From Apostichopus japonicus (taxonomy: Eukaryota > Echinodermata > Holothuroidea > Aspidochirotida > Stichopodidae): a stretch of DNA of 64,000 nt. Location of the stretch: the NCBI RefSeq assembly GCF_037975245.1, contig NC_092583.1, positions 15,855,264 to 15,919,263 on the forward strand. The letters run 5' to 3'. The notes beneath the pieces are model-generated. The model was given only the letters and a program-made list of their open reading frames with translations. It was not told the DNA's origin and searched no databases. Shown here one piece after another: positions 24,029-36,077 of the stretch (its first letter is position 1; every line of letters begins with the position of its first letter). The translations under genes and the position numbers were made by a program.

Positions 24029-24354
24029 TGCATCAATTTTCTGCAAATTGACGAGTTGCACAGTAACTACTTTCTAGACAAAATTTTCGACATTTTGTTC
24101 AACTATATTATGCTTAGCTTTATTATCATCAATCACGTTCCATAGTTCTGTGCTACAAAGAAGGAAACTGTAACCGACGATAAAGGGTCTTGTGACGTAA
24201 TGCCAAGTGCTACTAACCCATAATTCAGCCCTTTATCAGTTACAATTGATAAGCGTTTCGAAGACAAAACTACACCACTTTAACAGTCCTTGTTTTGCGT
24301 AAAACAGCAAAAAAAAAGACAAGATAAGACAGAAGGGAATATTAACAACTGAAA

Positions 24355-24360
24355 TTTATT
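24355..24360 (-). terminator. Candidate BARD1 polyadenylation signal (AATAAA)
   Basis: AATAAA reads on the minus strand, about 2.1 kb after the BARD1 stop. Another copy lies at 24515-24520. AT-rich DNA offers many chance matches, so which one is used cannot be told from sequence alone. Confidence 0.3.
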
Positions 24361-26461
24361 TAGATCAACTTGTGAGGGAGAAACATACAGATACTGTACT
24401 AGACAATATGGATCCATCTTATGTACTGTCAGATGCAAATCTTATAAACTTAAACATAACTAATAACAACTTAATATGGAAAACAAACAAAAACTGTTAC
24501 ATATTGTGACAAACTTTATTTACAGTCCTAATTACAATTAAAAGCAATGCCCGTCATGTGGATATTACAATTTAGAAGAGCTACATATAATCAGAAAAGT
24601 AAGCTTATTCTGTCAAAGATAAATTTATGAAAGAAGAGATAAGACCAAAATATATATAGTATGAAAATTCATGAGAGGGTATATGCATGCAAGAACTCAA
24701 ACTTTGGCAGCTATATCCTTAAATTGATGTCATTCTGTGATAATGAGAGTATGCAAGGTATGATGTAAATAATTATGAATATTACAGGGATCCTTTATGC
24801 AAGTTAATAATAACAGTCATGTTGGTGGAATGCAGGGAGTATATCAGTGTTCAAATTATGTGTAGCAGCTTTAAGACTCTGAATTTTGTCCCATTTAAAA
24901 CACAATGGCTTCTTTGTCCAAACACGGCTATACAACTTTGCAATAGAATATGCCAAATTTGAGTTAGCACTTTACGATGTGATACCAGATAAATTAATCC
25001 CAGGGTGTGGGTATGCAAATATTCATGAGGAGATTCTGAGCAGCTTAAAGGTAGTCAGTATAGGCCCAAAATTATAGCAAGCTATAATTGCTAGAAGTTT
25101 TTAAAAAGTACTTTCCTAGAGGTCTTTACTCTCCAAATTTTTCTCAGACAATTTTTAGGGAACACACAAGATGACCAAATGTCCCAGTGAGGAAAATGTT
25201 CTCGAAGGTTGTAATAAAAACAGTTTAAGAATTTTGACCAAAGGTGACCATATTTGGGACCCATACAGCATACCTTTAAGCAGAGAATGCAGAAGCTACG
25301 ACAAACATCACATTTTATTATTATATTAATTTAACAATCAGATGTTATTCTTTGCAAGTTTTCTTGTTGAGGAAAAATATGTAGCGGCTATGATTTACAT
25401 CACAAAATCAAATTGAACATTCATGAGAAATTCTGTCCAACTAATATTCGTGGAGCTGCATAAGTGCCTACCAGTATGGGTAACAGTAACAAAAGATCCA
25501 AAAACTAAACTATTCGTCAAAAAAGACAAGTTTGAGCTTAGGTCTTCACGTAAAAACTTGAGAGATTTATAGCACTTGCTTGGACTATTCATGATATCAG
25601 CTACTAAGGTGATATCTCACAAGGGCAAAGACTATCACTCAAATGTCATTTAGGCCTTCTAGGTGGAATAATCGGTGATCTTCCTATCTTTAAGAAAGAT
25701 TAAATTACAAAATTAGAGGCAACCTCCTATTGCATGCAACTTTGAACCAAACGCTAAAATAAGTGCCTGCTTACTTTTACACATTCTCCTACAAAGGCTC
25801 TCTAGTGGATAAGCAGCTCTCTAGTGGATAAGCAGTAGGCTCTCTAGTGGATAAGCAGTTTGCTAACAATTTTATTTTATTTTGAATTATATCATCTAAT
25901 GATGTTTATAATACAGAAGTTAATCTAGGCTGGTGAATTATGAAATTATGATTATTAAATCTGCCCCATTCTGGAAGTAAATTTTGCTACTAGTCAATAC
26001 TATAATACAATCAAAATCAGTTCAATATAGGTTGACCATTCAAGCTGCCACTAAAACAAAAGAAAAATTGTTAAATAGAATCTCCTGATTACTATAACAT
26101 GATTAATGCTAATTAGTATGAGTGTTTGGATGAGAGACTGGAATCGTAAAATTATCAATAATTAATATGCATTTTCTGGAAAAATGACAGAAGAGGTATC
26201 TTAGTCCAATTATCTGTAATTTTTAGTAAGAGTACCCCTTGGATATGTTGGGTAAACTTTATTAGAATTGGCAAACAGATGGATCAAACCGAACCACTGT
26301 ACATTCTCTAACAGAACTACTGTGAAAAAAATAAAATTTCATCAAGTTCATATTTTGCTGTTTTCTACTAAAAATTATATCATTTTTCCTAGATGAGATA
26401 TACAGTTGATATGGAATGATAAAATGACTGTTCAATGTAGATGGTGTTTTCTTTCTTTCTT
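24361..26461 (-). other. Probable BARD1 3' UTR and flank, no coding sequence seen
   Basis: AT-rich sequence after the BARD1 stop codon, without a convincing exon on either strand. It contains a short tandem repeat at 25797-25860. How much of it is transcribed as 3' UTR is unknown. Confidence 0.5.
25797..25860. repeat. Three tandem copies of CTCTCTAGTGGATAAGCAG
   Basis: Three identical 19-base units, the last two separated by TAGG, in the BARD1 3' flank. Confidence 0.95.
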
Positions 26462-28705
26462 TCAGGATGGCAATTCTTGCAGTTCGTATCTCGAAATACA
26501 GTCCATGACCCATGAGACTGGTACGGTGCAAAGCTTGGCGGTCCTTACTCTGGGCGGGGTGTTTTTTCGTTTGGCTCCCGTATCGTAGATGATGTAGTAT
26601 GAACACGAGGCCAAGTCTGACTCTGGTTTGGCGTGGTATGGCACTATAGTGGATGCCTGGATGACATCATCATCTGGCTTTGGGTACCTGGTGAGGATTG
26701 TTCCACCTCCCAGCTTCAGTAAGGATGCCAACTCCTCTTTCGGCGGCGTGGGTGGCGAGAAGTTGCCGTGGATGTAGAAATGACAGCCATCGAACAAAGG
26801 TGGAAACTAGGATGTAAAATGAACGTTAGAAATTTGGGAAGGCCTTCAAGATTTAAAACATGAGCAAACATAAACTGACATATATAAGTAGGTCAACAAA
26901 GTTAGGAAAGGGGGAGGGGCAAGGTGGGAGACATGATGGAATTCCTTTACAGTTTTGGAGGTTGCAGTATACTTCTGCCCCCCCCCCCCCCCCGCCCCTG
27001 TTCCTTCTCCTTCTCACCTTTTTTTATCACATTATGTTACCTTACACATAATTTCTAGTTTTGTTTGTGATTCAATGATATCAACAAACCAAGACAGTCA
27101 GAGACATGCACAAGTTACCCCCCCCCTCCCTTCATACCCCCTCCCAATGGGAACTTGAAAGATAATTCACAGCCAAAATACTCCCATAGGACATCAGGAT
27201 GGAGCTTTGGACAACTTTGACTCAAGCTCAGCGTCAGTGAATACATTCCAATAAATTCACTGGAGTTACTTGAGAACTTAATTATGTCCGAAGATATTAT
27301 AACATGCGCAGAAGAAGTTATCAACAAATCTCTTGAACATGATATCAGAGAAATGTGGAGTCCAGGGGTATGGGAGAGGTACGACACTACAACAGAGATA
27401 GATGAGGGCCTGTTAATTTTTTGATATTTTACCTGTGAGTTGGCCATTTCTCTACTCTTTCTAGCCCCTTCCGAGTCGGAATCAATCATTGTTCCGCAGA
27501 TCTCGTGATTCACTTCTGGCACCAGGCCCTTACCCTTCAGGCACTCTTCAACCCCTGCAAATTAACAATAAAAAACATATATTTAAAATAAAAATTAAAG
27601 AAAGGTGGGTGGCATGAAAATGAGGTCCAAACGCCTTTATAGATTACAACAAGGTCTATTTAGGCAGCTTGATGGTTACTGCAACTTATACAGCAATTTC
27701 TGTTATGAAACTACATAAAGAGTTTTCGAAAGAAATTTACTCCAATGAAAGTTTTTTTTTACATATAATGCATTGACTGGACTTGAAATTCAAAAATTTT
27801 ACTAGAAACAAATCACTTTATAGGTCAATTATTAGGGACTAGGCTAGTTAAAAAGGCTACTACATTTTTTGCCTTATTGGTTCTATATTAATATTTTGGT
27901 TTTTGTTACTTTTTGTTTTTAGGTTTTACATTTGTAAAGCGCTTTGAGCAGCTTTGCTGATTATGCGCTATATAATTTATATTTCTTTTTATTATGTGTA
28001 GGTTTGGTATATAGAACACCAGCGTTGGGCCAGTCAAACTCCCCTTTGGGTGGGTTATAGGCTAGAACTAGTTTTGTTTTATTTCAGAGTGACGGAGGGT
28101 AATAAGCAATTATATTTTTATGTATTTGGGGTTATTTAGTTATAACGCAATCTGAAATTTGATTGACAGAATTAGTCGTCCGTTGAAAAACATCTAAAGC
28201 TGAGTTTGGTACTCTGAACTGAAAGTTCATCCTCCCGTACGACTATTAAAAATCTGCCCTGCATAGGATGCTGTGGGAACAATAGTATAATGTACAGCTA
28301 ATTATACTGTGATCATATAAGTTCATTTCAGCAGTTGTCCTTTACAGAAAATCAACCTGTATTTTGGTCTTTCTTGTTACTTTACAAGTTTGAATATTTA
28401 AACATTGAAAGTCTCCATCTTCTATCACCAGCAGACAGTTTCTTTTTTTTGTGTCCACAAATTCATCTCAAATTGAAAACAAGTGTTTAAAACCGACTAA
28501 AAAAAATGATAAAACTTACAGGAAAAATTAACCACCCATTTGCCAAGGAGAACCGCTTGGAGGAATTTCATCGTTCGAGAGCAGCGCCCTTCCGATGCAG
28601 CGTTGGCCACAAGGTGTGTGATATTCTGAGTGAAGTCTGAGGTCACCTTCCCTCGTAAAAGCCTTGCGCAGGACTGCAGCTTGTTTTTCTGTTTGTCGTT
28701 AAGTC
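26462..28705 (-). CDS. BARD1: BARD1 exons 7-9: tandem BRCT domains
   Basis: Exons 28520-28705, 27433-27554 and 26462-26806. BRCT1: [33 protein letters not shown] and [19 protein letters not shown], with the typical aromatic pair at the end. BRCT2: [45 protein letters not shown] and [15 protein letters not shown]. This unit binds the nucleosome and ubiquitylated H2A in vertebrates. The stop codon is at 26462-26464. A candidate polyadenylation signal lies about 2.1 kb further on. Confidence 0.95.
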
Positions 28706-29915
28706 CTGTTTCAAACATAAAAAAAATGTAGTAAACTAGAAAACATTCACATTTAATGTAAACAAGCTAAACAAGTACAAACAGGGAACTTGCCAAAACT
28801 TGAAAAGGTTACATACATTTTTGATTAAAAAAGACAGCAAGAGGTAAAACGTACCTTCCTCTTACATCAGTTTAACTTACGGTTCTTACGGTTAGGTATA
28901 ACTGTTAATTTAGGCTATACGGTTAGGTATAACTATTAGGTTAGGTATACCGTTAGGCTATACGGTTAGGTATAACTATTAGGTTAGGTATACCGTTAGG
29001 CTATACGGTTAGCTATTACTATCTCATGGAAACAGTAAACACTTATAGACATCCTCATGATAGTGTGAAGAGTGACTACACCATGATACAGCAACATTTG
29101 AATCACTCAACGACAAATAACCATGGAAACCGCATGTATTACAGATAAACAGCCAGACTTCTTGGGCTGATTCAGATGGAGCAACCTAACTCCCAGTTGT
29201 AGGTTTTTCTTCTTATTTTCTTCTTATATGCCAAACTTTGAAACAACAACTTCCTTAATCGTGCCACATTCAGGGCATACACTTGCCTCTCATAAATTTG
29301 AGGGGAAAAATAGCCCTTGATATCACAATGCAGACAAAATCTTCCGAAAATTTATGGATGGTTTTTCTCTTTTACCTGTCCCTAGTAGTACAATCTTCTG
29401 AGAACTTGCAGGTGAGGAAGAAATGGATGAAGTGAAAGATGTGTTGAGGTCAGAGGTCACTCCTGGCTTCGTTTTCAAGGCATTCATAACCTCTTCACTG
29501 GACGGCAAATCCTTGGGGGTGTTACCATGGATGTTCCTATGAAAACAAGACATAAACTTTATGATAAGAACGTAAGAAAAAATTGTTGCAGAGCAACAAT
29601 TTCCAAATATCCAAGACAAAACATGTTGTCATTTGTATAAACTGTTGAAATTTACCAATATCTTTCACTAACTTGATATAGGAGCCAGCTTGCAAAGTAA
29701 CATCACATCCCTAAATTCTGAATCAAACTTGATTCACCACAAACTCCCAACAGCTATGTCACACCGGGCGATGTTTGTGAAGAGACTGCAGACTTGTTAA
29801 TAAGTTATAGCTCTACCTGTACTCCTGTAGTGGAGTATCAGCCGTTGAGATGCATACATACATATAAATATATATGTATATATATATATAATGTATATAA
29901 TTATATATATATATC

Positions 29916-29950
<35 letters not shown>

Positions 29951-32900
29951 TCGTAGCGAGTTGGAAAATCCAGAACAGTGAAAAAACTTCCAGCCTCCAA
30001 CAGGATTCGACCCCGGGCCTCCCATCCCATTAATTCACTGACCTAACATCCAATGATGCACCTCTCTCAATCAAAAGTTTCACAATGTTTGGTCTATTGC
30101 TTGCAACAGCATCATGAAGTGGGGAGTCGTTGTCAAAGCCAGGCATGTTGATGAGAGCACCATTGTCTAGGAGAGCAGCAACAATTTCTACAAAACCATG
30201 GTTACAAGCTTCATGCTGTAGACAGAAGAAAAAAATAGAATATTCATATGAAAAATCAGCTGTAAACATTTTGACCTTTCCGATAACACTTGTTTGTCTG
30301 TAAAGAGAGCTGCTACTTATAAATGCTCTCATGTGATCGATGTTGACATGTCTAAAGAACACTTTCCTGAAGAAATGTTCCTATTTTGCTCTTTGCTTGA
30401 ACACAAAATGTTAACAGTTTTTAACACACCTGGCATTAACTTGGCAAAGTTTTTTGTAACAAAACTGAAAAAGAAATTGTGCTCACCATCCTGTGACCAA
30501 TGTTTTCTTTCAAATATAATTCATTTCAGGATTTTAAGATAGCTTAAAGAATAGTATTAATGGTTTCATGTAGCATACATTGATAAGGCTGATACATAAG
30601 TACACAATCATAGTATATTCTTTTATACCATTAGAATCACTTGAAGGTGCTGTCAAATTATCTGAAGAAATGTAATTTATCGATTTGTGACTACTTCTTG
30701 TGATTCTAAAAATTCCAGTATAAACTTGCTTAGGCTTATATCTGAATTCAAAAATAATATAACTTAGTTTGTGAGAAGAGTAAGGTTTGAATCATCTGAG
30801 CTGTTTTGTATTGTATTGTTTTTATAACAAAAACTAAAAAAAAAATTATGAGAAAGAATTTTTTTATAAAAAAAAACTAAAATAAAACCCTATGATTCCT
30901 GTGTACAAAAAGTGTTATGCATCTTTGTACTTGTATTAAGTTGTCCATTATGCATAGCAAAAGTATTCCCTTTATGTGACCTAGTAGGCACTCCAAGTAT
31001 CTTAGATAGATTTAAATTTCACCTCAGAAAATACTATGAGACAAATATAGGTCTGAATCATCTGACAAACCAGTCTAATTATACTACAATATATGCCTAA
31101 CTTTCTTCCTGCGTTGTCTTTATAGCTGAGGAGACTACGAAAGTTGAAATAAACAGTATTTTATTAACTGAATGTATAATTACCAGTGGAGTCCAACCTG
31201 CGTGATCCTTGACATTTGGATCGGAACCTTTCTGGAGAAGCTCCTGGACATGAACAAGGTCTCCCTGAAGGAAAGCAGAAAATGTAAAAACAACAAACAT
31301 GAAATGTGAATAAAGGTTATTGTGTCGGACTGTTTGAGAGCAATGTCCAGTTCACATTTATTATTATCCTACTGTACAACTGTAGCTTCAAGTGCCATAA
31401 GTATTAGTCATCTGGCAATCATTAGTATGTACACAAATTTGGAAATTGGTGGAAAGTAGAATTTTAACGAGAATTTAGCAAACAGGATCATCACATTTGT
31501 TTTGTACCCATTGATAACAAAACTGTAACTCAGACCAATGTTTCTCAAGGATTTGAGAGAGATTGCCACCAGCGAGGCAATCCAATTTATCTGCAATAAA
31601 TGAAGTAATAAACCTCACCTTTATGCAGGCTAGATGCAGGGGAGTCTCTCCTCTTATATTTCTCTTCATGATGCTTTTTGGAGCTGGCTTAATCACTGCT
31701 TCAATAGAGGGCTCACTACTCCCTGTCATACATCCAGAATCTTCATCTATCGCAATCTTCTTTCTTCCACGTTTTCTCTTTTGCTCATCATCTTGAACTT
31801 TGGATGTCTCTCTCGGCGACCTTGCAGCTCTTCCTCTCCGAGCAACTCTCTTATCAGAGCCAGAGACAACCGCTGGAGCTACCTCGATATCCATCCCAGA
31901 TTCTTCGTCACTCCCACGATCGCTGAAAATGACCCGTTTCCTTCCCGACAAGGACGCAGAGCTTTTACTCTCTTTGTCCATTTGATTCCAAGCATTGTTT
32001 GCCTTCTCCAACCTCTTCTGGATGGCTTTCTTTGTTCTTCGACCCCTGGTGGTTTTCCTTCGCCCAGTGCCCTGGTCCTTCTCGTTTGTCTTCCCTTGTT
32101 GCCGTACTACTTTGGCCCTTTTCTCCCTTCTCGGTGATGTAATCTGCTCATAAATAGCGTATGGGTCATTCTCATCATCCAGAACAATCCCTGGCTTGTT
32201 GTTTACTTCAACATTATTGTCCTCTGGCTGCTTCATCTTCTTTGATAAAGGACGTTTTCTCCTATTTGCTCTCAAATTGGTCACGCCGCCACTGTTTTTG
32301 TCCTTTAATGCCCTGCCTCTTGTGTTCACTACTACATCTACCACCTGATCAACATCCTTCTCTCTCTCGAGAAGCGCAGACTCGTCTTTGTTACCGTCTT
32401 CACACTCCTCGTCACTTACATCTATCTCTGGTATCAAAGAATCCTCATCCTCTAAATCCTCTGTCCCCGTCAATCCAGATGATGGCAATTCCGGCCTGGA
32501 ATTCACAATTTTCCGTAATTTTCTAAACAGCTGGACAACACTAGCTAGTTCTCTATTAACCTTGAGATCCCTGGCCCATGCCGGGGCTTGGCAGCTAGGG
32601 CAATGCTCCTTATCCACAAAATCCTTTATGCATATTCTGTTGTTAAAGAATATCAAATAAAATATATAATGATTTTAACTGTTCTCCAAATGTTGAATAG
32701 CTTGTGTGACTTAAAGGTCACTGAAAAAATAAAGGGGATGTCCAATGTTGATTCAGAAACCTACAGTAGTTGATGATTACTATTGTTGAAAAAAATAACA
32801 TCTTCAGGAAAAAAGACGATTAATTACATAAATTTTACATTTCTAGTCTCACCCTTTCTAATTAAATTAAAAGCCCTCATCTCTAAAGCCTAATGACTTC

Positions 32901-34892
32901 ATGGGGAGCAAGATTATAGTACTCATGCTAAGATCTATGGAAAATCTATATCAGATATCCTTCAGAAATTTAGCAAGGTTGGCTTTCTAGGGTTTTCCAG
33001 TGTTCTGAGAAAATTCAATATCTTGCTGCTATCATGGAGGTTATCATGGAGTTTTTATTTTTTTTTTACAATTTAGTGCTGATCCTCTGACACAATGTCC
33101 ATGATGAAATCTTATCCTACCAACTTTGTAGTTCCAACAAACTCGAAAGACAGACTAAATTAATTGTAACCTAAAGGCAGCTGTAAATTTTTTCTTACTA
33201 ATCAGGCTGCTTCAGGCATCCAGACTGATCTTACCTACAGAAAAGATGATCACAGTTTCCCAGAGTGCATGGATCTTGAAGTAAACAATTGCTGGTAAAA
33301 AGAAATAAAATAAATAATTTACAGAGATGATGAAGCACTTACAACAAAACACCAAAGATTTCGTGCAAGACTAACTGTAGAGTAAATATTATGTATACCG
33401 ACTAGAGTAAGGTGACCATATTTGCCTGACTGGAATCAAGGACATTTATTGCGTGACTGATATGGGGGAGGGTACAAGGAGAGGGGGTTGTCCCCCTCAA
33501 CTTTGGAAAATTTTCAAGTGCCTAAGGTGCTTAGATGTAAAATGGTGAAACTTAGAAGCACTTTTTAAATCAATTTTATTTTCAAAATGTAGCTTTTTCT
33601 TAGATGAAATTTACTTACTTTACGAAAGAGTGCTAGGCTAGATCGATCTAGCATATTCCACTTTACACTGGCCCACCTGAAATACTGGTTAGTTCCGTTC
33701 TACGACTGCACACTTGACTAAATTTTGTTTTTACAATTATTTTACTAATAATGTGGGATATTTTCGAAATTTCTGAACATTTTCACGAATCGGGGACATT
33801 TTCGGGGACACTTGTTCATCGGGGACAGCACACTGTAATCGGGGACTGTCCCCGAAAATCGGGGACGTCTGGTCACCTTAGACTAGAGCAGATTTTTGTT
33901 TTCAATGCTGCATGGTAAAACCTGGTCACTCAACATGCAAATTTAAAATGGCGGCCAGCGAATAGTATAGTCAGTATTGCGAAGTTCGCCATACTGCGAA
34001 GTTCGGGCACCCTAAGAAATACACGATTTTCACCATGAAAACCTACAGGAAGAGCCAAATTTCACCAAAAAGTACGAAGCTACAGTTATTTTCTCTCCAA
34101 AATGACCCGTGTGCAAGAAATTACTTACATATTTGTCAATAAAATGACGAAGATCTATGAAGTCTGTTATAATTACTGAAAGAGCAACAGCGCCACCAAT
34201 TTTTACCAGCGCCACACTGTGGGTTGCGTGTCCGAACTTCGCAATACTCTAGCAAGAAATACCAGTTCCACAATCACGAAGAATCTTCTTGGAAAACAAC
34301 GTGAAAACAGTTTGCAGGAAAGAAAGTTTGGCCGTGTATCGTACTATAACAAAATTCTCCCACCATATCAAGTATATTTTCAAATGATTTATACCAGAAG
34401 ATTTAGTTTTGGGGTGTTTTAAGTCTTAAGTGGCCGAACTTCGAAGTCACCATCCTATTAGGTCAGACAGTCCAGCAATCCACGGCATTGTCCTCATGAC
34501 CTCTCTGCAGACACATGTATGTCTGGCTTAAGGATTCAAAATAACTGAGCAAAACTGAGCAATCCACATTCAATATGATTTATTGAATCTTGTAGCTATG
34601 CATTTACTAGTACTAGGCTTACCTAAGTTGGACTGCTTGACAATCAAAGTAACTCACAGTGTACTACTACTAAAGTACTAAGTTCTACATGAGTTCAGGG
34701 TATAGCACTAGCCTTGTGACATGTATGATGTAGCCTAGGCTATATTGTGTAAAATATGTAACTTTGCAATTGACTTGAATCCCTCTCAAATCTCATCCTT
34801 GTTTTGGCTCTAACTTACCAATAGGTACACCTTAAAGTTTTTTCAAGATTTACCACGGCCCTGCAAGACTCTTCCCAATCACAAGTGCCCAT
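26462..34892 (-). CDS. BARD1: BARD1, BRCA1-associated RING domain protein (9 coding exons, complete)
   Basis: BARD1 pairs with BRCA1 as a nuclear ubiquitin ligase that modifies H2A and promotes homologous recombination. Exons: 34819-34892, 33235-33291, 31619-32636, 31184-31264, 30043-30215, 29376-29536, 28520-28705, 27433-27554, 26462-26806; 2,217 nt, 738 residues plus stop, against 777 in human. Domains: RING with all eight zinc ligands (C22, C25, C38, H40, C43, C46, C56, C59); a long lysine-rich, acidic, poorly conserved linker (about 85-365); ankyrin repeats (about 368-480); tandem BRCT (about 515-735) ending RYELQELPS. The start is the ATG closest to the RING, giving [20 protein letters not shown] before the first zinc Cys, similar to human spacing. 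It lies upstream of and in the same direction as VPS8, and divergent from MCRS1. Confidence 0.97.
27925..27985 (+). mobile_element. Retroposon tail fragment (GTAAAGCGCTTTGAGCA ... GCGCTATATAA)
   Basis: TGTAAAGCGCTTTGAGCA followed about 20 bases later by GCGCTATATAA is the conserved 3' end shared by many animal LINE/SINE families. Only this tail is recognisable, in the BARD1 intron between exons 7 and 8. Confidence 0.5.
28876..29013. repeat. GGTTAGGTATA tandem repeat
   Basis: Units of CGGTTAGGTATAACTATTAG and GGTTAGGTATACCGTTAGGC alternate. The second block is an almost exact copy of the first. It lies in a BARD1 intron, between exons 6 and 7. Confidence 0.9.
29376..31264 (-). CDS. BARD1: BARD1 exons 4-6: ankyrin repeats
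   Basis: Exons 31184-31264, 30043-30215 and 29376-29536. They encode [60 protein letters not shown] and [10 protein letters not shown], matching the human ankyrin domain almost position for position. The Glu and Asn of HEACNHG correspond to residues that in human BARD1 contact unmethylated H4K20, the mark of newly replicated chromatin, so that reading function is probably kept (inference from family knowledge). The end of exon 6 is a Ser/Thr-rich stretch before BRCT1 (KIVLLGTG). Confidence 0.94.
29862..29946. repeat. (TA)n microsatellite
   Basis: About 80 bases of TA/ATAT with few interruptions in the BARD1 intron between exons 5 and 6. Confidence 0.97.
31619..34892 (-). CDS. BARD1: BARD1 exons 1-3: RING finger and linker
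   Basis: Exon 1 (34819-34892) and exon 2 (33235-33291) supply the first five zinc ligands, and the head of exon 3 (31619-32636) supplies [16 protein letters not shown]. Ligand spacing is 3-13-2-3-3-10-3, one residue longer than human in the sixth gap. The following [20 protein letters not shown] matches the helix that pairs with the BRCA1 RING. Exon 3 then holds about 270 residues of basic and acidic low-complexity linker ([35 protein letters not shown]), probably with nuclear localisation signals, and ends with the first ankyrin helix [12 protein letters not shown]. Confidence 0.95.
33408..33880. mobile_element. Non-autonomous hAT-like element with perfect 8-bp target duplication (BARD1 intron 1)
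   Basis: The ends are inverted (TAAGGTGACCATATT against TAAGGTGACCAGACG), and GACTAGAG stands directly on both sides (33400-33407 and 33881-33888). An 8-bp duplication is the hallmark of hAT transposition. The right half repeats CGGGGAC words. No transposase; the element was mobilised in trans. Confidence 0.9.
33963..34460. mobile_element. MITE-like repeat, copy 2 (BARD1 intron 1)
   Basis: Same family and orientation as 22872-23382, roughly 90 percent alike by eye. Perfect 16-bp inverted repeats AGTATTGCGAAGTTCG and CGAACTTCGCAATACT enclose about 280 bases of it. No clear target duplication at this copy. Confidence 0.75.
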
Positions 34893-35509
34893 TTTGTCTC
34901 CTGAACGGTATTTCCGAAGTTTGGAAAACCGCGCGATCGATCTGACCAACTTGAAACTATACCTATATTCATCACCAGATTCACCACCAGAAATTAAAGA
35001 CTTGATTCCCCATCATGCATTATTGGCGATCTAAACAATCCTTTTTAGTACTGTTGTGTAGTAAACAATCACAAAATTACGATGATGTCTGTTTTTTTTT
35101 AAACATCTGGCCTATTTGTTGAGATCGAGCGAATGAAAAATTCAAACCAAAATAGGTCTCCCGTTCCTCGTTACTGGTTTCGTCGAAATGAGGCATTAAT
35201 CGGACGCATGCGGTTCAGTTAATATGTTAAAAATTTGCAACAAAATGACAAATTCCTTTAATCTAATAAGTATAATATTTCCAACCGGGGAGACACTCTA
35301 TTGGAACATTGAAGTATGAGAGATTTTCAGATAAAACAGTCGAAAGTTCGAAAGAGATGTCGAAATTTCGCCAAAGTAGCAAATGCGGAATGTTGAGTCA
35401 ATAGTTGAATTTATTGATTTAGACAAAATATATTAGACAAAATACTGAAAAACAGTCAAAATTTCGAGAGAAAAAAAAAATCGGAGAGAATAAGTTGGAA
35501 CTACCAACG

Positions 35510-35755
35510 TCGGTACTAGGACGGCCTGTAAGCATTGGTGAAATGGCCTGTAGCGTCGTTACCAGTGCGATCTGTAGCGTAGGTACCAGGGCGGCCTGTA
35601 ACGTCGATGCAAAGACCTGTAGCGTACCAGGGCAGCCTGTAGGGTAGAGTCAAAGCCCTAGAGATTCGGAACCAGGGCGGCCTGTAGCGTTCGTATCAGG
35701 GCGGCATGTAAAAGGCCTGTAGCGTCAGTGTCAGGGTGGGAAGCGCCGGTACCTG
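35510..35755. repeat. Degenerate tandem repeat of (TACCAGGGCGGCCTGTAGCG) units
   Basis: About eight GC-rich units of irregular length, 0.6-0.9 kb upstream of the BARD1 start, standing out from the AT-rich surroundings. Confidence 0.85.
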
Positions 35756-36077
35756 AAGTTTTTAAAAGTTGGCACTGAATCTCGACAATTGCAAAATACG
35801 ACGGAAACTTCAACAACGGAAACAAAGATATAGACCTAATACTATATATTCTCATAGCGACGTTGTATGTACAAGCAGTACATGCATGTGCTACAGAAAC
35901 GTATGCAGGTATCGAGTATCGACACAACTCAGCCAGCGGGAACATGGTCTATGATGCCATCTACGGATGTCATTAAGCTACTTTCCAATTGCCAACAACC
36001 TCTCCTACTGTTATGAGGCGTAACGCACATGTTATCTAATCGGCTGTGCGATGGGAGATGCGGTAGATTATGAAACA

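Larger units (their letters stand above)
23714..24340. other. Intergenic: VPS8 upstream region and BARD1 3' flank
   Basis: No coding sequence was seen. The stretch contains the CLEAR-like E-box at 23971-23984, several copies of an ATTGACGAG word in both orientations, a perfect 9-bp inverted repeat with a 7-base loop at 24004-24028, and a second inverted repeat around 24168-24250 (GATAAAGGG against CCCTTTATC). The VPS8 promoter must lie here or within the adjacent few hundred bases, unless there is an upstream non-coding exon. Confidence 0.6.

Noticed and set aside
24168-24250. Riboswitch or terminator hairpin
   Set aside because: The GATAAAGGG inverted repeat is far apart and lies in animal intergenic DNA; a relic of a small transposon is more likely.
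26955-27158. Proline-rich small protein
   Set aside because: It is produced by C-rich homopolymer and CCCTTCC tracts in a BARD1 intron.
31634-32526. Long plus-strand open frames
   Set aside because: They are antisense shadows of BARD1 exon 3, which matches the RING, linker and ankyrin sequence in the correct phase.
34925-34945. E2F site in the BARD1 promoter
   Set aside because: CCGCGCG near AAAA resembles E2F sites but does not fit TTTSSCGC on either strand.
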